Source: Micromonospora chersina | GTDB lineage: Bacteria > Actinomycetota > Actinomycetes > Mycobacteriales > Micromonosporaceae | Direction: 5' to 3' | Length of the DNA stretch: 64,000 nucleotides | Assembly: GCF_900091475.1 (NCBI RefSeq) | Contig: NZ_FMIB01000002.1 | Coordinates: 2,232,001-2,296,000 of the forward strand | In this document: piece after piece, positions 28,001 to 40,306 of the stretch | How the letters are laid out: each line of letters begins with the position of its first letter | How positions within the stretch are numbered: the stretch's first letter is position 1 | Made by a program: the position numbers and the translations under genes | The notes under the pieces: model-generated | What the model saw: only the letters and a program-made list of their open reading frames with translations | The model's database searches: none | Told to the model about the DNA's origin: nothing

Positions 28001-31000
28001 ACGCGCGGCCGACGTGCCGCGGCAGCGGCCCGCGCCCGCACCAGAGGCGCCGGTCACGACGCCCGCTCCGGCCCGGTGGGACGCCACCCGGGTACGCCTG
28101 GAACGCCTGGTCGTGGACGTGTGGCGCGAGGTGCTGGGCGTCGACGGGGTGGGCGTACGGGACAACTTCTTCGACCTCGGCGGCCACTCGATGCGGCTGC
28201 TGGCCGTCCTCGAACGGCTGCGCGACCGGCTCGGCGACGTGGTCACCGTCACCGACCTGTTCCGCCACCCCACTGTCGACGCCCTGGCCACGTTCCTCAC
28301 CACCGCCACCACCGGGTCGGCCCCGCCCGCCGCCGCGCCGGCCCCGACCGCCCGGCCCCGCGCCGGCGCTCACGACGGCACCGGCCAGCCGGGCGGCCTG
28401 ATCGCCGTCGTCGGCATGGCCTGCCGCTTCCCGGGAGCGCGGACCGTCGACGAGTACTGGCACAACATCCGCTCCGGGGTGGAGTCGGTCCGGGAGTTCA
28501 GCGTCGAGGAGATGCTCGCCGACGGCGCCGACCCCGCCCGGCTCGACGACCCGGCGTACGTCCGGGCCGGCACCTGGCTGCCCGGCATCGACGAGTTCGA
28601 CGCGGCCTTCTTCGGGATCACGCCCCGCGAGGCGCAGACCCTGGACCCGCAGCACCGGCTGCTGCTGGAGTGCGCGTGGCACGCCCTGGAGCACGCCGGC
28701 CACGACCCGTCCCGGTATCCCGGCCGGATCGGCCTGTTCGCCGGGTCGGGCCGCAGCAGCTACCTGCTCGACCACCTGAGCGGCCACCCCGAGCTGACCG
28801 GCTCCCTCGGCGAGCACCAGCTCTCGATCGGCAACGACAAGGACTTCCTGCTCAGCCGGGTCGCCTACAAGCTCGACCTCACCGGCCCCGCGGTCACCGT
28901 CGCCACCGCCTGCTCGACCTCGCTGGTGGCCGTGCACCTCGGCCGGCAGAGCCTGCTGACCGGCGAGTCCGACCTGGTCCTGGCCGGCGGGGTCAGCATC
29001 TTCCCGGCGCAGCGGCGCGGCTACCTCTACCACGACGGCGGGATCTACTCCCCCGACGGGCACTGCCGACCGTTCAGCGCGGACGCGCGCGGCAGCATCG
29101 AGTCCAGCGGCGTCGGCATCGTGGCGCTCAAGCGGCTGGAGGACGCGGTCGCGGACGGCGACACCGTCTACGCGGTGATCCGCGGTTCCGCCGTCAACAA
29201 CGACGGGGCACGCCGCACCGGCTACACGGCCCCGGGCGTCGCGGGTCAGGTCGAGGTGGTCAGCAGCGCGCTGGCCACGGCCGGCGTGGACCCCCGCTCG
29301 GTGGGCTACGTGGAGGCGCACGGGACGGGCACCAGCCTCGGCGACCCCATCGAGGTGGCCGCGCTCACCGAGGCGTTCCGGCGCGGCACCGGCGACCGCG
29401 GCTTCTGCGCCCTCGGCTCGGTGAAGGCCAACATCGGGCACACCGACGCCGCCGCCGGGGTGGCCGGTCTCATCAAGACGGTGCTGGCGCTGCACCGCCG
29501 CACGTTGCCGCCGACCATCAACGTGAGCCGGCCCAACCCGGCCATCGACTTCGCGGGCAGCCCGTTCTACCTCAACGACAGCGCCCGCCCGTGGACCGCC
29601 GACGGCCCGCGCCGGGCCGGGGTCAGCTCGTTCGGGATGGGCGGGACCAACGCGCACGTGGTGCTGGAGGAGCCGCCGGCCACGCCGGACCGGCCGACGG
29701 CACCGCCGGCCACCGGACCGCACCTGCTGGTCGTGTCGGCCCGTACCGCCGCATCGCTGGAGCAGCAGACGCGCCAGCTCCGCGACTGGCTCGACGCGCG
29801 GCCCGAGGTGCAGCTCGGGGACGTCGCGGCCGGCCTGGGCCGGCGCCAGTCGATGCCCCACCGGCGGTTCCTCGTCGTGGCGGACCGGGCCGACGCGCTC
29901 GCCGCCCTCGACGCGCCGCAGCGCCAGTTCACCGCCGCCCACCCCGGCGGCCGGCGACCGCTGGTGTTCGCGTTCCCCGGGCACGGCGCCCAGCACGTGG
30001 CGATGGGCGCCGGCCTCTACCGCGCGGAGCCGACCTACCGGGCCGTGGTGGACGAGTGCGCCGAGCTGGTCCGCGACGACCTGGGGCTCGACCTGCGTAC
30101 CCTGCTCTGTCCCGCGCCCGACGGGCACGCGGAGGCCGAGCGGCTGCTCGCGGAGCCCCGGCTGGTGCAGCCCGCGCTCTTCGTCACCGAGTACGCCCTC
30201 GCCCGGTCGCTGCTCGCCCGGGGCGTGACCCCGGACCTGATGGTGGGGCACAGCCTCGGCGAGTACGTGGCCGCCTGCCTGGCCCGGGTCTTCTCGCCGG
30301 CCGACGCGCTGCGCCTGGTCTGCGCCCGGGGCGCACTGGTCGGGCGGACCCCGGCCGGGGCGATGCTCGCCGTGGGCCTGCCCGAGACGGCGGTGGCCGG
30401 GCTGCTGGACGAGCGGGTGTCGCTGGCCGCCGTCAATGCCCCGGAGCTGTGCGTTCTCTCCGGCGATCCGGACTCGATCGGGGCGCTGCGGGAGCGACTG
30501 ACCGGCGAGGGCGTCGACTGCCGGCCGCTGCGGGTCGTCCGCGGCTACCACTCCGCCCTGCTCGACCCGGTGCTCGACGAGTTCGCCGCGCACGCCGGCC
30601 GGGTCACGTACCACGAGCCCGAGCGCCCCTACCTGAGCAACCTGACCGGCGGCCCGGTCGTCCCGGGGCAGGTCACCGACCCGGCGTACTGGGTGCGGCA
30701 CATGCGCGAGCCGGTCCGGTTCGCCGACCCGGCCGCGCTCCTGGCCGAGCAGGACGCGGTCCTCGTGGAGGTCGGTCCCGGGCACGCCCTCGGCGGCCTG
30801 GCCCGGCTGGCCGGCCTGGCCCCGGGTCAGGCCGTGGCGGCCATGCGGCACCCGCGCGCCGACGTCGACGACCTCGCCACGCTGCTCGACGCCGCCGGCC
30901 GGCTCTGGCTGGCCGGTGCGCCTGTCGACTGGACCCGGTTCCACGGCAACGGGCGCCCCCGGCCGGCCCTGCCCGGCTACCCGTTCGAGCGGCACCGCTA

Positions 31001-34000
31001 CTGGGTGGACGCCGCACCGAAGGCCGGCCCGGCGGCCGTCGCCGCGCCCGCCGCACCGGAGGCGCCGGCCGCCCCCGAGCCCGTCGACACCGGCAACCGG
31101 CCGGCCCTGAGCACGGCCTACGTCGCCCCGGGCAGCCCCGCCCAGGAGTGCGTGGCGGAGATCTGGGCCGAGCTGCTCGGCATCCGGCCGATCGGCGCGC
31201 ACGACAACTTCTTCGAGCTGGGCGGGCACTCGCTGCTCGCCACCCAGGTCGTGGTCCGGCTGCGGTCCCGGCTCGGCGTGGCGCTCCCGCTGGAGACGGT
31301 CTTCGCGCAGCCGACCGTCGCCGGCCTCGCCGCCGCGCTGCCGGCCACCGCACCCGCACCCGCCGCGCCCGCCGCTGTCGAGCCGGCCCCCGCACCGGCG
31401 GCCGAGCCCGCCATCCCCCGCGCCGACCCCGACACCGGACCCGCGCCGCTCTCGTCCGGCCAGCACCGGCTCTGGTTCCTCGACCAGGCGTACGCGCAGA
31501 ACGCGTACACCGTCAGCACGGCGCTGCTGCTGGACGGCGCCCTCGACGTCGGCGCGCTGCGCGAGGCCCTGGCCGGGCTGGTCCGGCGGCACGAGTCGCT
31601 GCGTACCGTGTTCCCGCTCGGTCCCGACGGCGACCCGGTCCAGGAGGTGCGGCCGGCCGGCCCGGTCGACCTGCCGGTCCTCACCGCGCCGGCCGGCGCG
31701 GACGGCCCGGCGGTGGCGCCGCGGACCATCGTGGAGCCGGCGGTCGCTGACGCGCTGCCCGGCTGGGTGCACGCGGCCCTCGCCGCCGACGTCCGGCGCC
31801 CGTTCGACCTGGCCACCGGGCCGCTGTTCCGGGCCCTGCTGCTGCGGGTCGCCGAGGACCGGCACGTGCTCTCGCTGACCATGCACCACAACGTCTCCGA
31901 CGGGTGGTCCCTCGGCCTCATCGCCGGGGAACTCGCCACCCGGTACGACGCCGCCCGTGAGGGCCGACCCGCGCCGCTGCCCGACCTGGCCGTCCAGTAC
32001 GGCGACTACGCGCGCTGGCAGCGCGGCCGGCTGGCCGACCCGGACAGCGACGACCTGCGCTGGTGGCGCCGGCAGCTCGACGGGGTCGCGAGCGTGCTGG
32101 AGGTGCCCACCGACCGACCCCGGCCGCCGGTGCAGACCTTCGACGGCGCCGTCAGCACCCGGGTCCTGCCGCCGGCGGCCGCCGACGAGCTGCGCCGGTT
32201 CAGCCAGGCCCGCGGCGCCACCCTCGCCATGACCGTGCTGGCCGCGCTGAAGGCCCTGCTCTGGCGCTACACCGGCCAGCGCGACATCTGCGTCGGCACG
32301 CCGGTCGCCGGGCGGGTCCGCGCCGAACTCGAGCCGATGGTCGGCTTCTTCGTCAACATGCTGCCGCTGCGCACCGTGCTGGACGGCGACTGGACCTTCG
32401 CGGAACTGCTCGGCGAGGTGCGGCGCACGGCGCTGGGCGCGTACGACCACCAGGAGGTGCCGTTCGAGCGGCTCGTGGACCTCGTCGACGCACCCCGGGA
32501 CCTCAGCCGCAACCCGCTGTTCCAGGTGATGTTCAACCTGCTCAACGTGCCCGAGCAGCGGGACCTGGGCACGGAGGGGCTGCGGATCGTCCCGTTCGCC
32601 GTCGAGCCGGGCATCGCCCAGCAGGACCTGGCCCTGTACGCGTACGAGGTCGACGAAGGGCTGCGGTTCCGGCTGGAGTACAACACGGCGCTGTTCGACG
32701 CGGAGACCGCCGAGCGGATGATGGGGCACCTGGAGACGCTGCTCGCCGCGGCCGTCGCGGACCCCGGCGTCCGGCTGGCGGACCTGGCCGTGCTCACCCC
32801 CGCGGAGCGGGACCGGATGGCCGGGTGGAACGACACCGCCGCCGAGCCGGGCTGGGCGGTGCCGGGCCGGCCCACCCTGGTCGACCTGATCGCGCAGCAG
32901 GTCGCGACGCGCCCCGACCGGCCCGCCGTCACCTTCGGCGCCACCACGCTCCGCTACGCCGAGTTGAACGTCCGGGCCAACCGGCTCGCGCACCGGCTCC
33001 GCCGCGCCGGCGTCGGCCCCGACGTCACGGTCGCCGTCTGCCTGCACCGCTCCGAGGAGCTGCCGGTCACCCTGCTCGGCGTGCTCAAGGCCGGCGGCGC
33101 GTACGTGCCCGTGGATCCCGACTACCCGGCCGAGCGGCAGCGGTACGTGCTGGCGCACAGCGCCGCCCGGGTCCTGGTCACCGCGGCGGACCTGGCCGAC
33201 CGGTTCGCCGACTTCGCCGGCGAGGTGGTGCGGGGCGGCGCGGCCCTGGACGGGGAGCCGGAGACCGACCCCGAGCCGTCGGCCGGGCCGGACGACCTCG
33301 CGTACGTCATCTACACCTCCGGCTCGACGGGCCGCCCCAAGGGCGTCCGGGTGACCCACGGGGCCGTGGTGAACACCCTCGCCACCATGCGCGAGCGGCC
33401 GGGCCTCACCGGCGACGGGACCATGCTCGCGATGGCGAGCTTCGCCTTCGACATGTCGGTGCCGGAACTGTTCCTGCCCCTGGTGGTCGGCGCCCGGATG
33501 CTGCTGGTGGGCCGCGACGTCGCCTACGACGCGCCCCGGCTGGCCGACCTGCTGGCCACCGAGCGGGTCACCCTGGCCCAGGGCACCCCGGCGACGTGGC
33601 GGCTGCTCGTCGAGTCCGGCTGGACCGGGACACCGGGCCTGACCGCCGTGTGCGGCGGCGAGGCGGTGTCCGCCCCGCTGGCCCGGCAACTCGCCGAGCG
33701 GGTGGACGCGCTGTGGAACCTCTACGGCCCGACCGAGGCGGCCGTGTGGTCCACCATGGACCGGATCGAGCCCGGCTTCACCCACCTCACCGTCGGCCGC
33801 CCCATCGGCAACATGCGCGTCCACGTGCTCGACGCGCAACTGTCCCCCGTCCCGGTCGGGGTGCTGGGCGAGCTGTACCTCGGCGGCGCCGGGCTGGCCC
33901 GCGACTACCACGGCGACGCGGCGCTGACCGCGCAGCGGTTCGTGCCGGACCCGGACGGCGGCGGCCGGCTGTACCGCACCGGCGACCTCGGCCGGCGCCT

Positions 34001-36851
34001 CGCCGACGGCCGCATCGAGTTCGCCGGCCGCGCCGACTCCCAGGTCAAGGTGCGCGGGTTCCGCATCGAACTCGGCGAGATCGAGGCGGTGCTGCGCCGC
34101 CACGGGTCGGTCCGCGACGCCGCCGTCGTGGTCCGCGAGGACGGCGACGAGAAGTCGATAGTGGCGTACCTGACGCTTGCCGGGACCGGTGGCGACGCCG
34201 GACCGGAGGGGCCGGAGATCACCGCCGACTTCGACGCCGACCCGGCGCCGTGGCGGGCCTTCGCCCGCACCTGGCTGCCGGACTACATGGTGCCGTCCGC
34301 GTTCGTGGTGCTCGACCGGATGCCGCTCAACGCCAACCGCAAGGTCGACCGCGCGGCCCTGCCCGCACCCCGGCGCGGCGGCGCCGCCGTCGGCGCGACC
34401 CCGCCGGACACCCCGCTGCGCCGGGCCCTCGCCGAACGGTGGGCGGCGGTGCTCGGGTACGACAGCGTCGGCATCGACGACGACTTCTTCGACCTCGGCG
34501 GCGACTCCTTCAAGGCCATCAAGGCGCTCGCCGGCAGCGAGCCGGCGATCAGCGTCCTCGACCTGTTCCGCCACCCGACGATCCGGGGGTTGACCGACCA
34601 CCTGGCGACGACCGGCGGCTCGGTCGGGCGCCTGCTGCACGAGCTGACCCCGGCCCGGCCGGACACGCCCACGACCCTGACCCTGGTCTGCGTACCGTTC
34701 GGCGGCGGCAGCGCGATCACCTTCCAGCCTCTCGCCGACGCCCTCCCGCCGGGCGTCTCGCTGTACGCCCTGGAGCGCCCCGGCCACGACGTGAACCGCC
34801 CGGACGAACCCCTGCTCGGCCTGGACGAGCTGGTGGACCGCTGCGTGGCCGAGGTGGTCGACGGGATCACCGGCCCCGTGGCGGTGTACGGGCACTGCGT
34901 GGGCGGCGCCGAGGCGGTCGAGCTGGCCCGCCGGCTGGAGGCGGCCGGCGTCGAGGTGACCGGCGTGGCCATCGGCGCGCACTTCCCCGCGCCGCGACTG
35001 CCCGGCCGGTTGTTCGGCTGGCTGCGCCGGTGGTTCCCGGTGGAACGCTGGACGTCGAAGCGGCGGACGCTGGAGGCGCTGCGCGCCATGGGCTTCTTCA
35101 CCGAGGTCTTCGACGCCGACGAGAAGGACTTCGTGATGCGCGTGGTCCTGGCCGACTCGGCGAAGGGCGAGGACTACTACACCGACGTCTACGCCGAGGG
35201 CCTGCCCCGGAAGCTGGCCGCGCCGCTCGTCAGCATCGTCGGCAGCGGCGACCGCGCAACGGAGTTGTACCAGGAGCGGTACCTGGAGTGGGAGTTCTTC
35301 GCCGACCGGGTCTCGCTGGAGGTCATCGAGGGCGCCGGCCACTACTTCGCCAAGCACCAGCCCGCCGAGCTGGCCCGCGTCATCCTGGCGCACTGCGACC
35401 CCTCGACGGCGGCGCGACCTGCCGAGCCCGCCCGCCCCGAGCCCGAACCCGCCCCTGCGCCGAGGCGCGAGGCGCCTGCCGCCGCGCGCCGGGCCATGCC
35501 GAGCCTGGCCGTGTTCTACCTGGTCGCGATCGGCCAGCTCGTCTCGCTCATCGGCAGCGGGCTGACCGGCTTCGGCATGGGCCTCTGGGTCTACCAGCGC
35601 ACCGGGTCGGTGTCGCTGTTCGCCACGGCCACCGTGCTGGCGCTGCTGCCCGCCGTGGTCCTCTCCCCCGTCGCCGGCGCGCTCGCCGACCGGTGGGACC
35701 GAAGACGCCTGATGATCTTCGCGGACTGCCTGGCCGCCACCGGCACGGTGAGCCTCGCCCTGCTGCTCTGGCTCGGCCAGCTCCAGCTCTGGCACGTGTT
35801 CACCGCGATCACCGTCACCGCGGTGGCGACCGCCTTCCAGCAACCCGCCTACCTGGCGGCCGTCACGCAACTGGTGCCCAAGCGGTACTACGGGCGCGCC
35901 AACGGCATCGTCGCCCTCGGCACGGCGACGAGCACGGTGCTGGCGCCGCTTGTCGGCGGCGCGCTGGTGATCGCGGTCGGCCTGCGCGGCATCGTCGTCA
36001 TCGACCTGCTCACCTTCGCCTTCGCGGTGCTCGTCACCCTGTCGGTCCGCTTCCCGGACACCCTGTTCGTCCGGCGGGAGGAGCCGTTCCGGCGGGAGGT
36101 CCTGGGCGGCTGGCGGTTCATCGTGCGCCGGCACGGCCTGGTCGCCCTCGTGGTGCTCGTCGCGTCGCTGAACTACTTCTTCGCCATGGTGGAGGTCCTG
36201 GTCACGCCGCTGACCCTGTCCTTCGGCGACCCGGCGGTGCTCGGCCGGGTGCTCGCCGCCAGCGGCGTCGGCATGCTTGTCGGCTCGGTGCTCATGGGCG
36301 TCTGGGGCGGCACGGCCCGGCGTACCACGGGGATCCTGGCCAGCGTCCTGCTGCTGGGCGTCTCGCTGCTCACCGTCGGCCTGCGCCCGAGCCCGCTGTT
36401 CCCGGCGCTCGGCCTGTTCGGGATGGGCCTGGCCACCGCGCTGGTGAACACCCACTGGCTGGCCATCGTGCAGGCCAAGGTGGGCCTCGAACTCCAGGGC
36501 CGGGTGCTGTCCATGGGCCAGATGCTGTCCTGGCTCATGGTGCCGGCCGGCTTCCTCACCGCCGGCCCGCTCGCCGAGCACGTCTTCGCCCCGCTGGCCG
36601 CCCCCGGCGGGCCGCTGGCCGGCGTCGTCGGCACCGGGCCGGGGCGCGGCATGGCCCTCGCCGCGATCACGGCCGGGCTCTGCGCGCTCGCGCTGGCCGC
36701 CGCCGGCATCGCGTACCGGCCGATCCGCGACGTCGAGGACGAACTGCCGGACAACGATCCGGGCAGCGTCATCCTCGCCGACAAGGACCGCCTCCAGGAG
36801 GAGGCCGACCGGCAGCTCGCCCTGCACCGGAGCGGAGGGGCACGCCGGTGA
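25017..36851 (+). CDS. Hybrid NRPS-PKS megasynthase with Cys-type thioesterase fused to an MFS transporter
   Basis: 3,944 residues; ATG at 25017 with AGGAGG upstream. Domains: C 31-460 (HHVAVDEWS); A1 490-995; T1 (Ser1058); KS 1127-1560 (Cys1299, then VEAHGTG and NIGHTD); AT 1645-1950 (Ser1746 in GHSLGEY); T2 (Ser2072); C 2140-2595 (HHNVSDGWS); A2 2620-3120; T3 (Ser3164); TE 3220-3460; MFS 3494-3900. Hand-aligned codes: A1 D-L-T-K-V-G-E-V-G, Asn-like; A2 D-M-P-Q-V-G-L-V-W, nearest to Gly (weak). The PKS module has no KR, so the beta-keto group should stay. The TE elbow is GHCVGG, with Cys3294 in place of Ser. The MFS part has about 12 helices and the LADRWDRRR loop. The N-terminal C domain needs an upstream donor, probably from the coupled downstream genes. 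Confidence 0.9.
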   Translation: MTDVLRSRRSAPDTPLGDGPGGAASAPASAAQHQMWQLSRLDPGSAGYLVPLAYRLHGPLDVAALSAALDGLVARHTALRTTLAPDGPAGSLDAARLVQVVHEPRPGLLRVHDLSGLPTWQRDQELRARMHTEAGTPVDLERGPVLRALLLRCAPEEHVLLLTFHHVAVDEWSLGILHDEWERLYAAHRAGRPADLDPVDVDYGDHALRQRAWLDGPEAAAQLDKWRAELAGAPAVLELPTRGPRPDVPSSAGATVSVPLDVPAEALAALCHRMRVSPYMVMLATLHVLLARWTGQRDIVVGTPVANRRRPDTQRLVGLLLNTVAVRARLDDNPSFETLLGRVRAAALAGLSREELPFTTVVEALRPARRPGFTPLFQVMFVYGREAAPPRLDDLEVAPVEVPVDTAKFDLTVSVRENAGGLRTALEYRTDLFDPDAMARLAGHFQTLLRSLVAEPGAPVGSAAMLAPDEHRQLVGEWNRTATPAEPDDLVHLLIERQARETPAGVAVTDGDTALSYHELHLRAEALAETLRGRGVGIGSLVGVLLPRAVPFAVAVLAVLRTGAAYVPLDPANPPARLRYLIADTAAPVVLTCAELAHLAPDGTALLVPGADAPVPAAEPTRGGGPRRRARRRPQPSADDLAYVIHTSGSTGRPKGVMVTHRGVCNYVRWAAQAYRLRPGDTVPLHSSVGFDLTVTSLLVPLVSGATVRMLGEHLGPEALGEALRAQRTPFGLVKITPAQLDLVRHQLRPAELAGRTRCFVIGGENLRADQVAPWRAHAPGTALVNEYGPTETVVGCAAYEVDASAPADGSVPIGRPIANTRLYVLDGWQNPVPAGVVGELYVGGAGVARGYLGQPALTAERFVPDPFSGVPGARLYRTGDLVRLRPDGHLEYLGRTDHQVKLRGYRVEPGEVEAAVRRRLPDADVAVRLRRDDPDDPRLVAYLAGGAETDLAALRSALAADLPSYLVPAAFVRLDALPLTGNGKVDDAALPAPGRAADVPRQRPAPAPEAPVTTPAPARWDATRVRLERLVVDVWREVLGVDGVGVRDNFFDLGGHSMRLLAVLERLRDRLGDVVTVTDLFRHPTVDALATFLTTATTGSAPPAAAPAPTARPRAGAHDGTGQPGGLIAVVGMACRFPGARTVDEYWHNIRSGVESVREFSVEEMLADGADPARLDDPAYVRAGTWLPGIDEFDAAFFGITPREAQTLDPQHRLLLECAWHALEHAGHDPSRYPGRIGLFAGSGRSSYLLDHLSGHPELTGSLGEHQLSIGNDKDFLLSRVAYKLDLTGPAVTVATACSTSLVAVHLGRQSLLTGESDLVLAGGVSIFPAQRRGYLYHDGGIYSPDGHCRPFSADARGSIESSGVGIVALKRLEDAVADGDTVYAVIRGSAVNNDGARRTGYTAPGVAGQVEVVSSALATAGVDPRSVGYVEAHGTGTSLGDPIEVAALTEAFRRGTGDRGFCALGSVKANIGHTDAAAGVAGLIKTVLALHRRTLPPTINVSRPNPAIDFAGSPFYLNDSARPWTADGPRRAGVSSFGMGGTNAHVVLEEPPATPDRPTAPPATGPHLLVVSARTAASLEQQTRQLRDWLDARPEVQLGDVAAGLGRRQSMPHRRFLVVADRADALAALDAPQRQFTAAHPGGRRPLVFAFPGHGAQHVAMGAGLYRAEPTYRAVVDECAELVRDDLGLDLRTLLCPAPDGHAEAERLLAEPRLVQPALFVTEYALARSLLARGVTPDLMVGHSLGEYVAACLARVFSPADALRLVCARGALVGRTPAGAMLAVGLPETAVAGLLDERVSLAAVNAPELCVLSGDPDSIGALRERLTGEGVDCRPLRVVRGYHSALLDPVLDEFAAHAGRVTYHEPERPYLSNLTGGPVVPGQVTDPAYWVRHMREPVRFADPAALLAEQDAVLVEVGPGHALGGLARLAGLAPGQAVAAMRHPRADVDDLATLLDAAGRLWLAGAPVDWTRFHGNGRPRPALPGYPFERHRYWVDAAPKAGPAAVAAPAAPEAPAAPEPVDTGNRPALSTAYVAPGSPAQECVAEIWAELLGIRPIGAHDNFFELGGHSLLATQVVVRLRSRLGVALPLETVFAQPTVAGLAAALPATAPAPAAPAAVEPAPAPAAEPAIPRADPDTGPAPLSSGQHRLWFLDQAYAQNAYTVSTALLLDGALDVGALREALAGLVRRHESLRTVFPLGPDGDPVQEVRPAGPVDLPVLTAPAGADGPAVAPRTIVEPAVADALPGWVHAALAADVRRPFDLATGPLFRALLLRVAEDRHVLSLTMHHNVSDGWSLGLIAGELATRYDAAREGRPAPLPDLAVQYGDYARWQRGRLADPDSDDLRWWRRQLDGVASVLEVPTDRPRPPVQTFDGAVSTRVLPPAAADELRRFSQARGATLAMTVLAALKALLWRYTGQRDICVGTPVAGRVRAELEPMVGFFVNMLPLRTVLDGDWTFAELLGEVRRTALGAYDHQEVPFERLVDLVDAPRDLSRNPLFQVMFNLLNVPEQRDLGTEGLRIVPFAVEPGIAQQDLALYAYEVDEGLRFRLEYNTALFDAETAERMMGHLETLLAAAVADPGVRLADLAVLTPAERDRMAGWNDTAAEPGWAVPGRPTLVDLIAQQVATRPDRPAVTFGATTLRYAELNVRANRLAHRLRRAGVGPDVTVAVCLHRSEELPVTLLGVLKAGGAYVPVDPDYPAERQRYVLAHSAARVLVTAADLADRFADFAGEVVRGGAALDGEPETDPEPSAGPDDLAYVIYTSGSTGRPKGVRVTHGAVVNTLATMRERPGLTGDGTMLAMASFAFDMSVPELFLPLVVGARMLLVGRDVAYDAPRLADLLATERVTLAQGTPATWRLLVESGWTGTPGLTAVCGGEAVSAPLARQLAERVDALWNLYGPTEAAVWSTMDRIEPGFTHLTVGRPIGNMRVHVLDAQLSPVPVGVLGELYLGGAGLARDYHGDAALTAQRFVPDPDGGGRLYRTGDLGRRLADGRIEFAGRADSQVKVRGFRIELGEIEAVLRRHGSVRDAAVVVREDGDEKSIVAYLTLAGTGGDAGPEGPEITADFDADPAPWRAFARTWLPDYMVPSAFVVLDRMPLNANRKVDRAALPAPRRGGAAVGATPPDTPLRRALAERWAAVLGYDSVGIDDDFFDLGGDSFKAIKALAGSEPAISVLDLFRHPTIRGLTDHLATTGGSVGRLLHELTPARPDTPTTLTLVCVPFGGGSAITFQPLADALPPGVSLYALERPGHDVNRPDEPLLGLDELVDRCVAEVVDGITGPVAVYGHCVGGAEAVELARRLEAAGVEVTGVAIGAHFPAPRLPGRLFGWLRRWFPVERWTSKRRTLEALRAMGFFTEVFDADEKDFVMRVVLADSAKGEDYYTDVYAEGLPRKLAAPLVSIVGSGDRATELYQERYLEWEFFADRVSLEVIEGAGHYFAKHQPAELARVILAHCDPSTAARPAEPARPEPEPAPAPRREAPAAARRAMPSLAVFYLVAIGQLVSLIGSGLTGFGMGLWVYQRTGSVSLFATATVLALLPAVVLSPVAGALADRWDRRRLMIFADCLAATGTVSLALLLWLGQLQLWHVFTAITVTAVATAFQQPAYLAAVTQLVPKRYYGRANGIVALGTATSTVLAPLVGGALVIAVGLRGIVVIDLLTFAFAVLVTLSVRFPDTLFVRREEPFRREVLGGWRFIVRRHGLVALVVLVASLNYFFAMVEVLVTPLTLSFGDPAVLGRVLAASGVGMLVGSVLMGVWGGTARRTTGILASVLLLGVSLLTVGLRPSPLFPALGLFGMGLATALVNTHWLAIVQAKVGLELQGRVLSMGQMLSWLMVPAGFLTAGPLAEHVFAPLAAPGGPLAGVVGTGPGRGMALAAITAGLCALALAAAGIAYRPIRDVEDELPDNDPGSVILADKDRLQEEADRQLALHRSGGARR

Positions 36852-39800
36852 GCGCCCCCGCCCGCCCCGCCGGCCCGACCCGCCGCACCGCCGGCCGGCG
36901 CCCGTCCGGCGACGTGCCCGCCGTGGACTGCCTGCACCGGATGGTGGCCGCGCAGGCCGCCCGCACCCCGGAGGCGGAGGCCGTCCGGCACGGCGACCGG
37001 ACGCTCTCCTACCGGCAGCTCGACGAGGCGGCGAACCGGCTCGCCCGGGTGCTGCTGCACCGCGGCGTGACCCGGGAGGACCGGGTCGGCGTCTGCCTGC
37101 CGCGGACGCCCGAGCTGGTGGTCGCCCTGCTCGCCGTGCTCAGGGCCGGCGCCGCCTACGTGCCGCTGGACCCCGCGTACCCGCCGGCCCGGGTGGCGTT
37201 CATGGCCGCCGACTCCGGGGTGCGACTGGTGCTGACCCGCGCCGACCTGGCCGGCCGGTTCCCCGACACCGCGGTCGCGGTCGACCGGCTCGACCCGGTC
37301 GAGGACGCGACCGACCCGGCGGCGCCGTCCACTCCCGAGGATCTGGCGTACGTCATCTACACCTCCGGCTCGACCGGGCGGCCCAAGGGCGTGGCCATCG
37401 AGCACCGCTCGGCGTCGGTGCTCATGCACTGGGTGCGGCAGACCTTCGACGACGGTGAACTGGGCGGCCTGCTCGCCGCCACCTCGGTCTGCTTCGACCT
37501 GTCCGTCTTCGAGATCTTCGGCCCGCTCTGCTGGGGCGGCCGGGTACTGCTCGTCGACGACGTGCTGGCCCTCGCCGCACCGGGGGCCGACCGGCTGCCC
37601 GTCACCCTGGTCAACACGGTGCCCTCCGCCATGGGGGAACTGCTCACCGCGTCGGCCCTGCCAGCCAGCGTGCGCACCGTCTGCCTGGCCGGCGAGCCGC
37701 TGACCGCCGCGCTCGCCGCCCGGGTCTGGTCCCGGCCGCACGTACGCCGGCTCTGCAACCTCTACGGCCCGTCGGAGGACACCACCTACTCCACCTGGGC
37801 CGAGGTGCCGCCGGACAGCGGCGACCCGCCGATCGGCCGGCCGCTGCCGCGGACCCGCGCGTACGTCCTCGACCCGGACGGGCAGCCCGTCCCGCCCGGC
37901 GAGCCCGGCGAGTTGCACCTGGCCGGGGCGGGCCTGGCCCGGGGCTACCTCGACCGGCCGGACGAGACCCGCGCCCGGTTCCTGCCCGACCCGTTCCGGC
38001 CCGGCGAGCGGATGTACCGCACCGGCGACCGGGTGCGGCTGCGGCCGGACGGGCAGCTCGCCTACCTGGGCCGGCTCGACGACCAGGTGAAGCTGCGGGG
38101 CTACCGGATCGAACTGGGCGAGGTGGCCGCCCGCCTGGCCGCCCTCCCCGGCGTACGCGAGGCCACCGCCGCCGTGCGGCCGGGCCCGAGCGGAGACCCG
38201 CTGCTGGTCGGCTATCTGGTGGGCGAACGGCGCGACGACGTGCGGGCCCGGCTGGCCGAGGTGCTGCCCGCGCCACTGGTCCCCGCCACCCTGGTGTGGC
38301 TGGACCGGCTGCCCACCCTGCCCAACGGCAAGGTGGACCGGGGCGCGCTGCCCGCGCCCACCCTCGGCGACGGCACCGGGACCGGCGCGGCGCTCGACGG
38401 CACCGCCGGCACGGTGGCCGCCGTCTGGCGGGAGCTGCTCGGGGTGCCGGTCACCGGCGCGGACAGCGACTTCCTCGCCCTCGGCGGCGACTCCCTGCTG
38501 GCCGTCCGCTGCGCCACCCGGCTGGCCGCCGCCACCGGCCGGCCCGTCGGGCCGGGCGACCTCTTCGCCCACCCCACCGTCGCCGCGCTGGCCGCCCGCC
38601 TCGACGGGCTGGCCCCGGACCCGGCCGCCATCACCGCAGCCGCCGACCTCGACGGACCGGACGGCGACCCGGAGCCGGCCGCCGTACCGGCCGCGGAGAG
38701 ATCTTGGAAGGAAAGCGCCCCGGGACGGGCCGATCGCTTCCAAGATCTCTCCCGAAACCGGCCCTGCGGGGGCGGGGCCGGTCCGGCGCCGGCCGGTCCC
38801 GCCCCGCTCTCCGCGGCGCAGGCCAGGCTGTGGTTCCTGCACCGGCTCGACCCGGCCGACACCTCCTACCTGCTGGCCTTCGCGGTCCGGTTCGCCGCGC
38901 CGCTGGACGCCGACCGGCTGGCCCGGGCGCTGCGCCGGGTGGTCGACCGGCACCCGGCCCTGCGCACGGTCTTCCCCGACGGGCCGGACGGGCCGGTGCA
39001 GCACGTCCAACCCACCGCCGACGCGACGCCGGTCGTCGTGCCGCTCGCCCCGGGCACGCCGCTCGACCCGGGGACGCGACCCGGCGCGGGCACGCCGACC
39101 GACGCACAGCTGCGCCGGCTCGCCGCCGAGGCCACCCGGGTGCCTGTGGACCTGGCGGCGGGCCCGCTGCTCCGCGTCCGCCTCGTGCCGGACGGCGCCG
39201 GCCGCGCGCTCGCGCTGCTGCTGGTCGTGCACCACATCGTCTTCGACGACTGGTCGTTCGGCGTGCTCGTGCGGGACCTGGCCCAGGCATACGACCGCGA
39301 GGGCGACCTCGCGACGGCGCCCGAGCAGCCGGCGGTCGGTCCGGCGGCGTTCGCCCGTTCCCAGCGGGACTGGCTGGCCGGGCCGACGGGACGGCGGGCG
39401 GCGGCCGACGTGCTGGACGAGCTGCGCGGCGCCCCCGACCTGCTCGACCTGCCCGCCGCCCCACCTCGGCGAGCCTGGGTCGCTACGGCCGCCGCACCGA
39501 CCGGGCCGAACCCACACCTCACCCACGGCCCGCTCCACGCCGCCCCGCCGACGACACCGAACGCCGGCGACGGCTCGACGTCCAGCGCCGTACGACGCAC
39601 CGCACTGGACGCGCGCGATCCCCAAGCGTCGGGCGCCGCGCTGCGGACGACCCTCGACGCCGCCACCGCCTGCGCGGCGCGGGAGCTGGCCCGGGCCGAG
39701 CGGGTCAGCCTGCACATGGTGGGACTGGCCGCGTTCGCCACAGTGCTCGGCGCCGCCACCGGCCGGCGCGACCTGCTCGTCGGCGTCGCCTTCGCCGGCC

Positions 39801-40306
39801 GGACCAGCGTCGCCGCCGAGCAGAGCGTCGGCTGCCACGTCAACACGCTGCCGCTCCGGCTGCGCCCGGCCCCCGACCGGAGCTTCGCCGACCTGCTCGC
39901 CGAGGCCCGCCGGGTCACCCTGTTCGCCGCCGCCCACCAGGACGTCCCCTTCGACCTGCTGGTGGAGCGGCTGCGGCCGACCCGCCGGCCCCGGCGCAAC
40001 CCGCTCGTCCAGGTGGCCTTCGGGGTGCAGAACGCCCCGCCGGCCCGGCACCGCGGCGCGGCCGGGATCGAGTTCACCGGCGTGGAACTGACCCCGGACA
40101 CCGCCCGCCTCGACCTGACCCTCTGGCTCGACGAGCGGCGGGACGGGCCGGCGGCGCTCTGGACCTGGCGCACCGACCTGTTCGACCACGACGGGGTGGC
40201 CGCGTGGCACCGCCGGTTCTGCGCGGTGCTGCGTACCGCCGCCGCCGACCCCCGGCGCAGTCTCGCCGACTGCGCCGACACCGCTGGGAGTGAGAGAGAT
40301 GAGTGA
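36848..40306 (+). CDS. NRPS A-T-C protein, AmbB-like, predicted to load alanine
   Basis: 1,152 residues from a GTG overlapping the previous stop (GTGA). Domains: adenylation about 23-500 ([47 protein letters not shown]); carrier with Ser549 in LGGDSLLA; condensation about 650-1130 with HHIVFDDWS. The hand-aligned code is D-L-F-N-C-A-L-T-Y, one change from the known Ala code D-L-F-N-N-A-L-T-Y. An A-T-C protein loading Ala, followed by two 2-oxoglutarate oxygenases and a C*-A-MT-T-C-T protein, is the architecture of AmbB and its cluster in P. aeruginosa. The T-C linker (about 610-650) contains a 16 bp palindrome read through in frame. Confidence 0.9.
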   Translation: MSAPARPAGPTRRTAGRRPSGDVPAVDCLHRMVAAQAARTPEAEAVRHGDRTLSYRQLDEAANRLARVLLHRGVTREDRVGVCLPRTPELVVALLAVLRAGAAYVPLDPAYPPARVAFMAADSGVRLVLTRADLAGRFPDTAVAVDRLDPVEDATDPAAPSTPEDLAYVIYTSGSTGRPKGVAIEHRSASVLMHWVRQTFDDGELGGLLAATSVCFDLSVFEIFGPLCWGGRVLLVDDVLALAAPGADRLPVTLVNTVPSAMGELLTASALPASVRTVCLAGEPLTAALAARVWSRPHVRRLCNLYGPSEDTTYSTWAEVPPDSGDPPIGRPLPRTRAYVLDPDGQPVPPGEPGELHLAGAGLARGYLDRPDETRARFLPDPFRPGERMYRTGDRVRLRPDGQLAYLGRLDDQVKLRGYRIELGEVAARLAALPGVREATAAVRPGPSGDPLLVGYLVGERRDDVRARLAEVLPAPLVPATLVWLDRLPTLPNGKVDRGALPAPTLGDGTGTGAALDGTAGTVAAVWRELLGVPVTGADSDFLALGGDSLLAVRCATRLAAATGRPVGPGDLFAHPTVAALAARLDGLAPDPAAITAAADLDGPDGDPEPAAVPAAERSWKESAPGRADRFQDLSRNRPCGGGAGPAPAGPAPLSAAQARLWFLHRLDPADTSYLLAFAVRFAAPLDADRLARALRRVVDRHPALRTVFPDGPDGPVQHVQPTADATPVVVPLAPGTPLDPGTRPGAGTPTDAQLRRLAAEATRVPVDLAAGPLLRVRLVPDGAGRALALLLVVHHIVFDDWSFGVLVRDLAQAYDREGDLATAPEQPAVGPAAFARSQRDWLAGPTGRRAAADVLDELRGAPDLLDLPAAPPRRAWVATAAAPTGPNPHLTHGPLHAAPPTTPNAGDGSTSSAVRRTALDARDPQASGAALRTTLDAATACAARELARAERVSLHMVGLAAFATVLGAATGRRDLLVGVAFAGRTSVAAEQSVGCHVNTLPLRLRPAPDRSFADLLAEARRVTLFAAAHQDVPFDLLVERLRPTRRPRRNPLVQVAFGVQNAPPARHRGAAGIEFTGVELTPDTARLDLTLWLDERRDGPAALWTWRTDLFDHDGVAAWHRRFCAVLRTAAADPRRSLADCADTAGSERDE
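38695..38752. repeat. 16 bp perfect palindromic repeat inside the NRPS T-C linker
   Basis: GGAGAGATCTTGGAAG (38695-38710) is perfectly inverted at 38737-38752 with a 26-base loop. It encodes SWKES...FQDLS in the linker between carrier and condensation domain. It is much less GC-rich than the flanking gene and has atypical codons, suggesting insertion of a small palindromic element kept in frame. Similar sequences may be dispersed in related genomes, but that needs a search. Confidence 0.7.

Noticed and set aside
24939..36827. Very long open frame on the minus strand opposite the megasynthase
   Set aside because: It is the antisense shadow of a GC-biased gene: the protein is Arg/Gly/Gln/His-rich low-complexity with no domain, while the plus strand gives complete NRPS/PKS motifs.
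35496..36851. MFS transporter as a separate gene starting at the ATG at 35496
   Set aside because: There is no stop codon between the TE and MFS parts and no ribosome site before that ATG; the linker is an ordinary Pro/Ala/Glu-rich interdomain segment.
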